A DNA stretch of 64,000 nucleotides from a candidate division TA06 bacterium (GTDB lineage Bacteria; Edwardsbacteria; AC1; EtOH8): contig JACRJI010000014.1 in NCBI GenBank assembly GCA_016235665.1, positions 62,001 through 126,000 on the forward strand, read 5' to 3'. The position numbers and the translations under genes were made by a program. Of this stretch, positions 35,801 through 41,927 are shown piece by piece. Under the pieces are notes generated by a model. The model saw nothing but the letters and a program-made list of their open reading frames with translations. It made no database searches and was not told where the DNA came from. Each line of letters starts with the position of its first letter. Position 1 is the first letter of the stretch.

Positions 35801-36630
35801 CCGTCCATCTCGGCCTGGCGGCCCACCATCCTTATGGACCCGGAACGCAGGCTGGCGGCCTTTTCTTCGGCCTCCATCCGTCCCAGGATCAGATACACGT
35901 TCTGGGGCTTGGATTTTCCCTTGACCATCACCGGTTTCAGTTTTTTCAGCCGGATCTTGCCCTTGACCTGCTTGTAGGTGTTCTCACCAATCACGCATTC
36001 CCGGGCGCTGGCTACCTTCTCCAGCCGGGCCGCCAGGTTGACTGCGTCGCCGATGACTGTGTATTCCATTCTTTCCCGGGATCCCACATTCAGGGCCACC
36101 ACCTCACCGGAGTTCAGGCCGATGCTCATGGCCAGGGCCATCTTGCGTTCGGCGGCGAAGCGGTCCATAGCCTCAAGCATCTCTATGGCCGCCAGGCAGG
36201 CCCGCAGCGGGTCATCCTCGTGGACCACCGGCGCCCCGAACAGCACCATCAAAGCGTCGCCCATGAATTTGTCGATATGCCCGCCGTAGCGGGAAGCGAT
36301 CTCCACCATGGCGTCAAAGTATTGGTTGACCACCTCCACCACCTGCTCCGGGTCCATGGTCTCGGACATTGAGGTAAACCCGGAGAGGTCCCCGAACAAA
36401 ATTGTCACCGGACGGCGTTCGCCCTCCACCTGGGTTCCTTCGGGGTTGAGCAGGATCTTGTCAATTATCCGCTGAGGCAGGTAACGTTCGATGGAGCTGA
36501 CAATTTTCTCCACCTGATCCAGCCTTACAAACACTGTCTGTTCCTGCTGATCCGCCGGGACGGTCAGCTCCTTGCGGGTGATCTGACCCAGCCGCTCCAG
36601 TATTTTACTGACCAGTTCAGTTCGTTCCAT
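32857..36630 (-). CDS. class III adenylate/guanylate cyclase fused to AAA ATPase and TPR repeats
   Basis: A 1257-residue cytoplasmic regulator. The cyclase domain (about residues 70-240) has both metal-binding aspartates (D81 in GDLSGFT, D125 in KFMGDALM), lysine K121 in the position usual for ATP-specific enzymes, D195 in VIGDAVNLAAR, and the transition-state N198/R202 pair, so it should be active on ATP. Next comes an AAA_16-type ATPase (Walker A GEPGLGKS, 297-304), then about 500 residues of TPR repeats. Fusion of cyclase, ATPase and TPR is known in many bacteria, but ligands are mostly unknown. Two free cyclic-nucleotide-binding proteins lie just upstream. Confidence 0.9.
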   Translation of the reverse strand: MERTELVSKILERLGQITRKELTVPADQQEQTVFVRLDQVEKIVSSIERYLPQRIIDKILLNPEGTQVEGERRPVTILFGDLSGFTSMSETMDPEQVVEVVNQYFDAMVEIASRYGGHIDKFMGDALMVLFGAPVVHEDDPLRACLAAIEMLEAMDRFAAERKMALAMSIGLNSGEVVALNVGSRERMEYTVIGDAVNLAARLEKVASARECVIGENTYKQVKGKIRLKKLKPVMVKGKSKPQNVYLILGRMEAEEKAASLRSGSIRMVGRQAEMDGIRQSVQRAKTGTGQIVAITGEPGLGKSRLAKELELLAREENFKFIKGKCYSYASGVAYLPFLRQLNVLTGIAESDLSPKKAEKLQACLQSLDLLDFEPYLGSLLGLSYPETEALDPEKRKRKTFEAFAQLYSKTSSKQPLVLAFEDLHWADTITLELLEHLVADLEQQPVLICCDYRPELALPFIARPNCLSLVLKKLDVREILQMVSGLAQVQDVSEEVLKKIEERTEGNPLFIEETIRNLLSRRLVKRDGPNLQASKRFAKLSLPNTVAAMVLGRIDKLSEELRRTLQYAAVIGKEFDTRLLGKLSGQTPEQVQPLLDNLEHFEGLLYSKLLEGKRTYEFHSTTTHEAAYSTLLKGRRRELHGQAAQALEREHHKDLYSHYEDLAHHYYHSKDSDKAVNYLHRAGDKARGLYANPEAVEFYRKGLEVVKLLKESRPNLMETAELLGAQGAIFRLIGQRDLALKNFITAAKISQREKEDQAERKYLLSAGIVYDMLGQLDKSRNIIETVLDSAEKGGDFMAQAIALHNRGNILLHTGNNGEAIASFSKALSIYQTLRNDKEIALIHGSLGKAFELTGEIPKAVENYRAALELSTTINYAEGVALQNNNIGNPLLMQGEIEEALKHFTKALETAKKIGDIRVESLSSGNIGIINAMAGDYDLALGFFEMSLAAAEETREPQQKMQMINNIGCVYQLWGDTQKALERHREAAEISIALKDVGNESEIRRNLGLDLGLQGRYKESLSEFLLAAKLAVQMGDPRMQAFIKANLGALYHTLGQLEQADKTIAESLDEARRVRDPEVILASARALVELKLDTEELTGAEEHVNRLLGLAEKTQNKREMAYGLLNLSTLMIQKNAPDEMVHPLSDSLVMAQELKDKFLLGRIYLLFAQRALLGGNIREAEDYLKDALEMAEKTGSPELLWQTSYHLSKLYSLKENKEQAEKELESARNMIRRMESALPPDIRKGFIENTFRKLAFT

Positions 36631-36644
36631 TATGCAAACTCCGG

Positions 36645-36980
36645 TTACAGGGTGGTTGATTTTTTTCCGCTGCGCCGTTCATCCTTCTCTATGGCCAGCA
36701 TCAGTTTTTTCATCTGGTATTCCTGGCTGGCAAAATGTTCCTCCAGTTTCTGGCCCCAGGCGTGGATCCGGTCGGTCAGTTCCATGGCCTGCTCGTCGCT
36801 GATCAGCCCATCATGCCTGGCGTCCAGGATTTTATTCATCAGTCTGGGGCCGAATTCCAGGTCGCTCTGCCGTTTAAGCCTTTCCAGCACCTTGACCATT
36901 CCCAGATAATGGCGGTAGCCGGATCCGCCAATATCATTTGGAGCTTCCGGAACCATCTCGGCTTTAAGCTGTTTGTTCAT
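36645..36980 (-). CDS. hypothetical protein, helical, upstream of the cyclase gene
   Basis: A 111-residue soluble protein without a recognised family. It is rich in charged helix-forming residues (KVLERLKRQSDLEFGPRL, then EQAMELTDRIHAWGQKLEEH) and ends in a basic tail. The ATG at 36980 is used; a TTG two codons upstream is also possible. It ends 14 bases before the cyclase start and is probably in its operon, so it may act in the same signalling system. Function unknown. Confidence 0.65.
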   Translation of the reverse strand: MNKQLKAEMVPEAPNDIGGSGYRHYLGMVKVLERLKRQSDLEFGPRLMNKILDARHDGLISDEQAMELTDRIHAWGQKLEEHFASQEYQMKKLMLAIEKDERRSGKKSTTL

Positions 36981-37019
36981 GGCCAAAAAAATTAATGTTT
37001 TTAGATGGGCCTTATCGGC

Positions 37020-37073
37020 TTGACAGGGGCAGAGACTTTTGATATGCTATAATATCCGGGGGAATAATTGATG
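37020..37073 (+). promoter_or_regulatory. orphan promoter and ribosome site reading antisense into the CNB gene
   Basis: TTGACA (37020-37025) with TATGCT at 17 bases or, better as an extended -10, TGC-TATAAT (37045-37053). GGGGGA (37058-37063) and an ATG at 37071 follow, but the frame ends after 8 codons. No plus-strand gene lies here, so transcripts would run antisense to the CNB gene. Confidence 0.4.
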
Positions 37074-37074
37074 C

Positions 37075-37530
37075 CTAGGCCGGTTTCAAACTTTTGAATT
37101 TTTCGTCAGTGGAGCGCAGTCTGCCCAGGGCCACTTTCAGCAGGGCCACCAGTATCTTGGAGGTGATGCCGGGATCGGTCAGCAGCATCTGGTCAAAGAC
37201 CTTTTTGGTGATCACCACCAGCTCGGCGTCCTCGGTGATCCGGGCGGTGGCCGAGCGGGGCTGGGCGTCCACCAGGGACATCTCCCCGAAAAAACTGCCT
37301 GGGTTCAGGACCGCCAAAAGCAGGTCATCCTTGCCGGGGACCGACTTGTATATGCCCACCTGACCGGAATGGATCAGGTACATCACCTCTCCCGGCGTGC
37401 CCTCAAAGAACAGGGTCCGGCCCTGGCGGTAACTGCGCAGGAAAATAAGCTTGGCTATCCGCTCCAGCTCATCCGGGGTAAGCGAAGAGAAAAGGTGATT
37501 GTTGGTCAGGGCTTCAATGATCTGGGACAT
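37075..37530 (-). CDS. free-standing cyclic-nucleotide-binding domain protein (CNB-1)
   Basis: A 151-residue protein made of one CNB domain without the Crp-type helix-turn-helix. The phosphate-binding cassette reads FFGEMSLVDAQPRSATARI, with the FGE and R-S residues that hold the cyclic phosphate intact. The C-terminal helices (MLLTDPGITSKILVALLKVA) are typical of the hinge and lid. It is divergent from a second CNB gene and lies 94 bases upstream of the helical protein and cyclase on the same strand. It should sense cAMP or cGMP made by that cyclase; the output partner is unknown. Confidence 0.88.
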   Translation of the reverse strand: MSQIIEALTNNHLFSSLTPDELERIAKLIFLRSYRQGRTLFFEGTPGEVMYLIHSGQVGIYKSVPGKDDLLLAVLNPGSFFGEMSLVDAQPRSATARITEDAELVVITKKVFDQMLLTDPGITSKILVALLKVALGRLRSTDEKFKSLKPA

Positions 37531-37603
37531 ACCGGCAAACTCCTTGGTTTTAATATTCTAAAATTCCGAAAAATCCAATACTTTATCAAACAGGAGGGGG
37601 TAA

Positions 37604-38062
37604 ATGAGCTCCATCAATAACCTCAGGGATTTTCTGCTTTTCCAGGAACTGGCCGAAGACGAGATGATGCGCCTGACCCAGCTGTTTTCCACCGAGGCAG
37701 AGGATTTCATGCCCGGCGCCATCATCTGCCAGAAGGACGCCCCCGGCGACAGTATGTACCTGATCAAGAGCGGCAAGGTCCAGATAAGCCTGCCCACCGA
37801 TCAGGGCGACGTTGTGCTGGCCGAGCTGGGGCCGGGAAAGTTCTTTGGTGAAATGTCCCTGCTGGACAAGGCCCCCCGTTCGGCCAATGTCAACGCGGTG
37901 GAGAGCACCGAGCTGTATATTCTGACCCGCAAGCACATCGCTTTTCTGATGGATAAAGAAGCCAAGATCGCGGCCAAGATGATGCTGGCTATGTCCCGGA
38001 TCCTGTCGGCCCGGATCAGGGTGATGGACGAACGGATCCAGGATTCGTTTGCCACGGAATAG
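37604..38062 (+). CDS. free-standing cyclic-nucleotide-binding domain protein (CNB-2)
   Basis: A 152-residue paralogue of CNB-1 on the other strand: one CNB domain with FFGEMSLLDKAPRSANVNAV as binding cassette (FGE and the arginine present) and no DNA-binding domain. A very strong ribosome site (AGGAGGGG) precedes the ATG. Starts of the two CNB genes are only 73 bases apart, so they share a regulatory region. Its last 47 bases overlap the end of the convergent PHP gene. Confidence 0.88.
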   Translation: MSSINNLRDFLLFQELAEDEMMRLTQLFSTEAEDFMPGAIICQKDAPGDSMYLIKSGKVQISLPTDQGDVVLAELGPGKFFGEMSLLDKAPRSANVNAVESTELYILTRKHIAFLMDKEAKIAAKMMLAMSRILSARIRVMDERIQDSFATE

Positions 38063-38765
38063 CCCCATCCAGGGGCCAGAACAGGTCCCGCTCGGTCAGT
38101 TTCAGTTTTCCGGCCAGTTCCAGTGAATAGTCCAGGCGGCACATCTTCTCCCTGTCGTGCCCGTCCGATCCCAACGAAAACTTAAGTCCGGCCTCTTTGG
38201 CCATCGCCGCCAGCTTATAGTCCGGCACCAGCCACCGGGAGCTGAGCTCGATGGCCAAATTGCATTTAAGGGCCAGTTCCACCAATTTCATCCGCCAGCC
38301 GTCAGTTATGGCGTCCTTCTGCTCCCGGAAATTGCAGGGCAAAAGGCCGGGATGGGCCAGGATGTCAAAAGAATATCTTTGGGACTGGTGGGCGATCATT
38401 TCCAGCATTTCATCCAAAAGCAGGGCCAGGTCAATTGCAGTGACCTGGGGGTCAAAGAAATCCACCGGCCCGGCCGAATGCACACCGCCGATCAGGTAAT
38501 GACAACGCTTCAGGTCCGCCGGCGGAACAGGGATCTCCCGCCCCAGGTCCAGTTCCACAGCCCGGTAAACCGGAAGATCATAGATGGCAGCAAGGTATCT
38601 TTCAATCCGGTCTGGGCTGTCCAGTTGGAAATTTCCCGGTCCGCAGTGGTCGGCCAGGCCCACCCGGTACCCCTTTTCCAAAGCGATCTGCAAGACCTCC
38701 CGGGGAGAAAGCCGGCCGTCTGAAAAAACGGTATGGGTATGTAAGTCGGCGATGGTTTTTAGCAT
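38016..38765 (-). CDS. PHP-domain phosphoesterase (histidinol phosphatase-like)
   Basis: A 249-residue protein with the PHP metal-binding motifs: DLHTHTVFSDG at the N-terminus (HxH and D), LADHCGPG, and later DILAHPGLLP and FSLGSDGHD. PHP proteins hydrolyse phosphoesters with a trinuclear metal centre; histidinol phosphate, nucleotides or phosphosugars are all possible substrates. The ATG at 38765 gives the family start (MLKTIADLHTHT). The promoter leaves about 10 bases before the ATG with no ribosome site. The 3' end overlaps CNB-2. Confidence 0.82.
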   Translation of the reverse strand: MLKTIADLHTHTVFSDGRLSPREVLQIALEKGYRVGLADHCGPGNFQLDSPDRIERYLAAIYDLPVYRAVELDLGREIPVPPADLKRCHYLIGGVHSAGPVDFFDPQVTAIDLALLLDEMLEMIAHQSQRYSFDILAHPGLLPCNFREQKDAITDGWRMKLVELALKCNLAIELSSRWLVPDYKLAAMAKEAGLKFSLGSDGHDREKMCRLDYSLELAGKLKLTERDLFWPLDGAIPWQTNPGSVRPSP

Positions 38766-38775
38766 ACAACATTTA

Positions 38776-38804
38776 ATGATAAGTCTAAATCGGGCCAAAG
38801 TCAA
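38776..38804 (-). promoter_or_regulatory. promoter of the PHP gene with very short leader
   Basis: On the minus strand: TTGACT (38804-38799), 17 bases, TATCAT (38781-38776). Ten bases lie between the -10 box and the ATG, so the mRNA leader would be about 3-4 bases. Confidence 0.6.
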
Positions 38805-38826
38805 ACAAAATATGCGTAAATTTTGC

Positions 38827-38855
38827 TTGTTTTTTCCGGCAGTTTGGGTTATCCT
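38827..38855 (+). promoter_or_regulatory. promoter of lpxK-nadA with very short leader
   Basis: TTGTTT (38827-38832), 17 bases, TATCCT (38850-38855), 9 bases before the ATG at 38865. The elements are weaker than in the neighbouring divergent promoter, and no ribosome site precedes the start. Confidence 0.45.
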
Positions 38856-38864
38856 AATAGTGCA

Positions 38865-39962
38865 ATGATTTTTTCAGATATCATAAAGATCGCTTTCCTT
38901 TGGCCTTTTTCCCTGCTTTACGGGTTGATAATGGAGCTGAGGGTTGGCGCCTATAAGGCAGGTTTGTTCAGGGGTCATAAAGCTGCGGTCCCGGTCATCT
39001 CCATCGGCAACATCACGGTTGGAGGCACCGGCAAGACGCCGATGGCCATTTATGTGGCGCAGATCCTGATGGGCCAAGGCTTTCGAACGGCGGTGCTTTC
39101 GCGGGGATACAAAAGAAAATCAAAAACCAACCCTTCGGCATCGCTCAGGGCAAGAAATCAAAAACAAAAAACACTGGTGGTCAGCGACGGCATCTCGGTC
39201 CTGTGCCAGGCCGATGAGGCGGGGGATGAGCCGTTTCTGATGGCCTCGCGTCTGCTGGGGACAAAAGAGCGACCAGGCGCATTGGTCATCGTCGGCCGGG
39301 ACCGGGCGGCCGGGGCGGAGAAGGCCGTGGAACTGGGGGCGCAGGTCATAGTGCTGGACGACGGCTTCCAGCACCTGCGGCTGAAGCGCGATCTGGACAT
39401 CGTCCTGTTGGACGACGGCCAGAGGCCTTATGACAACGGCTGGTTGCTGCCGGCCGGGATGCTGCGGGAGCCGGTCAGAGCGCTGCGGAGGGCGGGGGCC
39501 ATAGTGCTGACCAGGTGCAACAATCAGAATTCAGAATTCAGAATTCAGAATTCTGAAGCCGCAATGTTTAAGACCCGGCATAACGCCGGACTGCCGTATG
39601 GGTTTGCTGACAGCCTATCGGCGGACATGGATAAACTGAAGAAGGCTAGGATAATTTTGTTCTCCGGTATTGCCAAGCCGGGATCCTTTGAACAGATCGT
39701 CAGGCAGGCCGGGCTTTCTTTTGCAACCCACATAAAATATCCCGACCATCATCACTATACCCGGGAGAACTTAAAGCAGATCACCGGGATGGCCCAGGGT
39801 TGCGATTACCTGTTGACCACCGAAAAGGACGCGGTAAAACTTCCACCCGGTCTTGACCTCGGCAAACCGTTGCTGGTGCTGCCGGTGGAGATAGGGTTCA
39901 TGGACGAAGCTCAGCAACAAATATTCAATCAACTAGTGTTGGATGGGGCTAAACTAAAATGA
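38865..39962 (+). CDS. lpxK: tetraacyldisaccharide 4'-kinase (lipid A)
   Basis: LpxK adds the 4'-phosphate to the lipid A precursor at the inner membrane. The 365-residue product has the P-loop ISIGNITVGGTGKTPMA, LSRGYK, ADEAGDEP, DDGFQHLRLKRDLDIVLLD and GWLLPAGMLREP, in family order, and an N-terminal hydrophobic anchor. The ATG at 38865 gives the usual start. Two stretches of non-family residues (TNPSASLRARNQKQK after RGYKRKSK, and NNQNSEFRIQNSE) are coded by short repeat DNA inserted in frame. The stop overlaps nadA (ATGA). Presence of the gene shows a lipid A-bearing outer membrane. Confidence 0.93.
   Translation: MIFSDIIKIAFLWPFSLLYGLIMELRVGAYKAGLFRGHKAAVPVISIGNITVGGTGKTPMAIYVAQILMGQGFRTAVLSRGYKRKSKTNPSASLRARNQKQKTLVVSDGISVLCQADEAGDEPFLMASRLLGTKERPGALVIVGRDRAAGAEKAVELGAQVIVLDDGFQHLRLKRDLDIVLLDDGQRPYDNGWLLPAGMLREPVRALRRAGAIVLTRCNNQNSEFRIQNSEAAMFKTRHNAGLPYGFADSLSADMDKLKKARIILFSGIAKPGSFEQIVRQAGLSFATHIKYPDHHHYTRENLKQITGMAQGCDYLLTTEKDAVKLPPGLDLGKPLLVLPVEIGFMDEAQQQIFNQLVLDGAKLK
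39117..39165. repeat. short repeat element inserted in lpxK
   Basis: CCCTTCGGCATCGCTCAGGG (39131-39150) has self-complementary ends and resembles the CCCTTCGRCTNCGCTCAGGG family of small repeats seen in many bacterial genomes. It lies between perfect 11-base direct repeats AAATCAAAAAC (39117-39127 and 39155-39165). Confidence 0.55.
39524..39551. repeat. 7-base tandem repeat in lpxK
   Basis: Four perfect copies of TCAGAAT in a row, ending in the palindrome CAGAATTCTG. As 7 is not a multiple of 3, gain or loss of a copy would break the reading frame. Confidence 0.85.
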
Positions 39963-40894
39963 CGCTGGCCGAATACCAAAAACTTCCGAACGAAAAGCTT
40001 TACGGCATCATAGCTGGCCTGAAGCGGCAAAAGGACGCGGTTTTTCTAGTTCACAATTACCAGACCCTGGAGGTGCAGAAGATCGCCGATTTTCTGGGCG
40101 ATTCCCTGGCTCTGGCCCAGGCCGCGGTTCAGGTTCAGGCCAGGGTCATCGTCTTTTGCGGGGTGCACTTCATGGCTGAAAGCGCCAAGTTGCTGAACCC
40201 GTTTAAAAAGGTCATCATGCCCGATCGGAGCGCCGGCTGCCCCATGGCCGACATGATCACGGCTGAGGCCCTGATAGCCGCCAAAAAGCAATACGGCGAT
40301 CCGCTGGTGGTGGCCTATGTCAACAGTTCGGCGGCGGTGAAGGCCCAGAGCCACATCTGCTGCACTTCCTCCAATGCGGTGAAAGTGGTGAACTCCCTGC
40401 CCCGCGACCGGCAGATACTGTTCGTGCCGGACAGGAATCTTGGTTCCTATGCCTCCAAAATTTCGGAACGGGAACTGATACTATGGCCGGGATTCTGCTT
40501 TGTGCACAATCGTTTCACGGCAGAAGATGTAAAGGCCGCCCGGGAGGAGCATCCCGGCGCCCGGCTGATAGTGCATCCCGAGTGCCGGCCGGAGGTGGTA
40601 GCGCTGGCCGACCAAGCGGCATCCACTTCGGGGATGGTCAAGGCGGTCAGCGAACAAAGCGGGACAAGCGAGTGGATAATCGGCACCGAGATGGGACTGG
40701 TGGAACAGTTAAGTCAAAGCCACCCCGGCCAAGGGATATACCCGCTGGCCCGCCATGCGGTCTGCCAGAATATGAAAATGACCACGCTGGCCAAGGTGGC
40801 CTGGGCATTGGAAAATGAGGAAAATGAGATCAGCCTGCCGGGAGAGACGGCGGGAAAAGCCAGGGAGTCTTTGGAAAGGATGCTGGCGCTTTAA
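39959..40894 (+). CDS. nadA: quinolinate synthase
   Basis: NadA condenses iminoaspartate with dihydroxyacetone phosphate to quinolinate in NAD synthesis, using a 4Fe-4S cluster. The 311-residue protein begins with the NYQTLEVQKIADFLGDSL motif and has three cysteines at cluster-like spacing: C94 (SAGCPMAD), C180 (WPGFCFVH) and C269 (RHAVCQNM), matching the 87/86 spacing of the Thermotoga enzyme closely. HPEC and SGTSEWIIGTEMG are also present. Start overlaps the lpxK stop. NadB and NadC are not in the window. Confidence 0.94.
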   Translation: MTLAEYQKLPNEKLYGIIAGLKRQKDAVFLVHNYQTLEVQKIADFLGDSLALAQAAVQVQARVIVFCGVHFMAESAKLLNPFKKVIMPDRSAGCPMADMITAEALIAAKKQYGDPLVVAYVNSSAAVKAQSHICCTSSNAVKVVNSLPRDRQILFVPDRNLGSYASKISERELILWPGFCFVHNRFTAEDVKAAREEHPGARLIVHPECRPEVVALADQAASTSGMVKAVSEQSGTSEWIIGTEMGLVEQLSQSHPGQGIYPLARHAVCQNMKMTTLAKVAWALENEENEISLPGETAGKARESLERMLAL

Positions 40895-40956
40895 AGTCCG
40901 ATAATGCGCATATCCTTCATTTACATCTTGACTTAAGCTTGTTTTTTTGGTAAACT

Positions 40957-40962
40957 TATAAT
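40957..40962 (+). promoter_or_regulatory. -10 box of the tRNA-Ala gene
   Basis: A perfect TATAAT 17 bases before the tRNA. A TTGACT is present at 40928-40933 but the 23-base spacing is too long for a standard promoter, so the -35 element is unclear. Confidence 0.5.
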
Positions 40963-40979
40963 CTGTTTGGATTTCACTC

Positions 40980-41057
40980 GGGCCTGTAGCGCAGTTTTGG
41001 TAGCGCGCCTGACTGGCAGTCAGGAGGTCAGGGGTTCGATTCCCCTCAGGTCCACCA
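40980..41057 (+). tRNA. tRNA-Ala (anticodon GGC)
   Basis: Full cloverleaf with encoded CCA: acceptor GGGCCTG pairs with CAGGTCC, including G3-U70, the alanine identity element; D-arm GCGC/GCGC; anticodon stem CCTGA/TCAGG around loop CTGGCAG, anticodon GGC; variable loop AGGTC; T-arm AGGGG/CCCCT with loop TTCGATT. It marks the border between GC-rich core and AT-rich accessory DNA. Confidence 0.97.
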
Positions 41058-41173
41058 GCATTCTTCATAGGCAAATGAAATAACATCTTGTTTGACACCA
41101 TCTTACTTGACTGTTAGATTCTTTTGCCTATTTTCTTTGTTTAGTTCTAATACTGCCACTTTTGACCCCGATG

Positions 41174-41195
41174 TGGCACAAATATGGCACAAATA
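41174..41195. repeat. two tandem copies of an 11-base repeat, possible integrase arm sites
   Basis: TGGCACAAATA occurs at 41174-41184 and again at 41185-41195 without gap. Short tandem direct repeats next to a tRNA 3' end are usual for arm-type binding sites of tyrosine recombinases. Confidence 0.5.
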
Positions 41196-41216
41196 ATTTT
41201 TTGCTGTAAAATAGAT

Positions 41217-41252
41217 CCCTTTAGCTATTCTGCTAAAGGGCTTTTCTTTTTT
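41217..41252 (+). terminator. intrinsic terminator
   Basis: CCCTTTAGC / GCTAAAGGG (9 perfect pairs) with a 6-base loop, followed by CTTTTCTTTTTT. It would stop read-through from the tRNA side into the accessory region. Confidence 0.8.
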
Positions 41253-41333
41253 GTTCATTAATAAATAGTGCTTGATTTTATTTTAGAAGGGGTGTATATT
41301 GTTAACAAAGATAATTATTAAAGAGAGGAACGC

Positions 41334-41702
41334 ATGTCTACAAAATATCCTTGGTTAAACACATTATCGTTTGTTGGGTTTGAAGTAAATTCAGCAATTG
41401 AAGGGGGATTTGGTGATGGTGTCTCGTTCGATGATATCTATACCAGCATAGAACGAGGTGCTTTATTGGAAGATCTTGATAAATTGATAACGGATACCTT
41501 TGATTTTAGCTTATATCCAGCAGCGAGCGAACAAAATATTGCTTTCAATTACGCAATAAAGATAGCTTCAGAAGGTATTCAAGGACGAGAGAGCAGGAAA
41601 GTTGGCATTAAAAAGTCTGGTCTTCATTTATTGGTAGCGATAATACTAGAGGCAATACAGCAGCAATATTGGGTAATTCCAGATCACCGAAAGAAAAAAT
41701 AA
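41334..41702 (+). CDS. hypothetical protein
   Basis: A 122-residue soluble protein preceded by a GAGAGGAA ribosome site. No family was recognised. It is acidic in the first half (FDDIYTSIERGALLEDLDKL) and ends in HRKKK; no signal peptide or cysteines. AT-rich codon use sets it apart from the core genes. It opens a group of three small genes on the same strand. Confidence 0.6.
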   Translation: MSTKYPWLNTLSFVGFEVNSAIEGGFGDGVSFDDIYTSIERGALLEDLDKLITDTFDFSLYPAASEQNIAFNYAIKIASEGIQGRESRKVGIKKSGLHLLVAIILEAIQQQYWVIPDHRKKK

Positions 41703-41735
41703 AGATATTATAAAACAAATAAAGTAGAGTATTTT

Positions 41736-41927
41736 ATGGCAAAAGAAGAAGGTTGGTTAACAGTTTTAGGTATAGCAGCAGGGGGTGCTTTATTGGTGCT
41801 ACTGCTGAATGAACTTGCAAAAAATAAAGGCTCTTACTATAAATGTCCTAGATGTAATTATCCCGTAAGTAAGGGTGTTGACGCTTGTTCTAATTGCGGT
41901 CAGCCTTTGACATGGGAGGAGAAGTGA
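41736..41927 (+). CDS. small membrane protein with zinc ribbon
   Basis: A 63-residue protein: one transmembrane helix (LTVLGIAAGGALLVLLLNEL), then a zinc ribbon YKCPRCNYPVSKGVDACSNCG with two CxxC pairs, on the cytoplasmic or periplasmic side. Function unknown; such proteins often modulate membrane complexes. The stop overlaps the next gene, so both are translationally coupled. Confidence 0.7.
   Translation: MAKEEGWLTVLGIAAGGALLVLLLNELAKNKGSYYKCPRCNYPVSKGVDACSNCGQPLTWEEK

Larger units (their letters stand above)
41058..41333. other. non-coding stretch after the tRNA, possible attachment region
   Basis: No gene was recognised. Present are a widely spaced inverted repeat ATAGGCAAA (41067-41075) / TTTGCCTAT (41123-41131), the tandem repeat TGGCACAAATA twice, and a strong hairpin terminator. 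The combination resembles the edge of an integrated element next to a tRNA. Confidence 0.4.

Noticed and set aside
35782-36372. Plus-strand frame rich in His and Leu opposite the cyclase domain
   Set aside because: Antisense shadow of the conserved cyclase; His/Leu bias is typical of such shadows.
40709-41101. 130-codon frame on the minus strand across the tRNA-Ala gene, coding GPEGNRTPDLLTASQARYQ
   Set aside because: This is the well-known false protein made by translating a tRNA gene backwards; it also runs antisense to the end of nadA.
41067-41131. Inverted repeat ATAGGCAAA/TTTGCCTAT considered as a transposon terminus pair
   Set aside because: Only 47 bases lie between the arms and they hold no gene; mentioned only as part of the possible attachment region.
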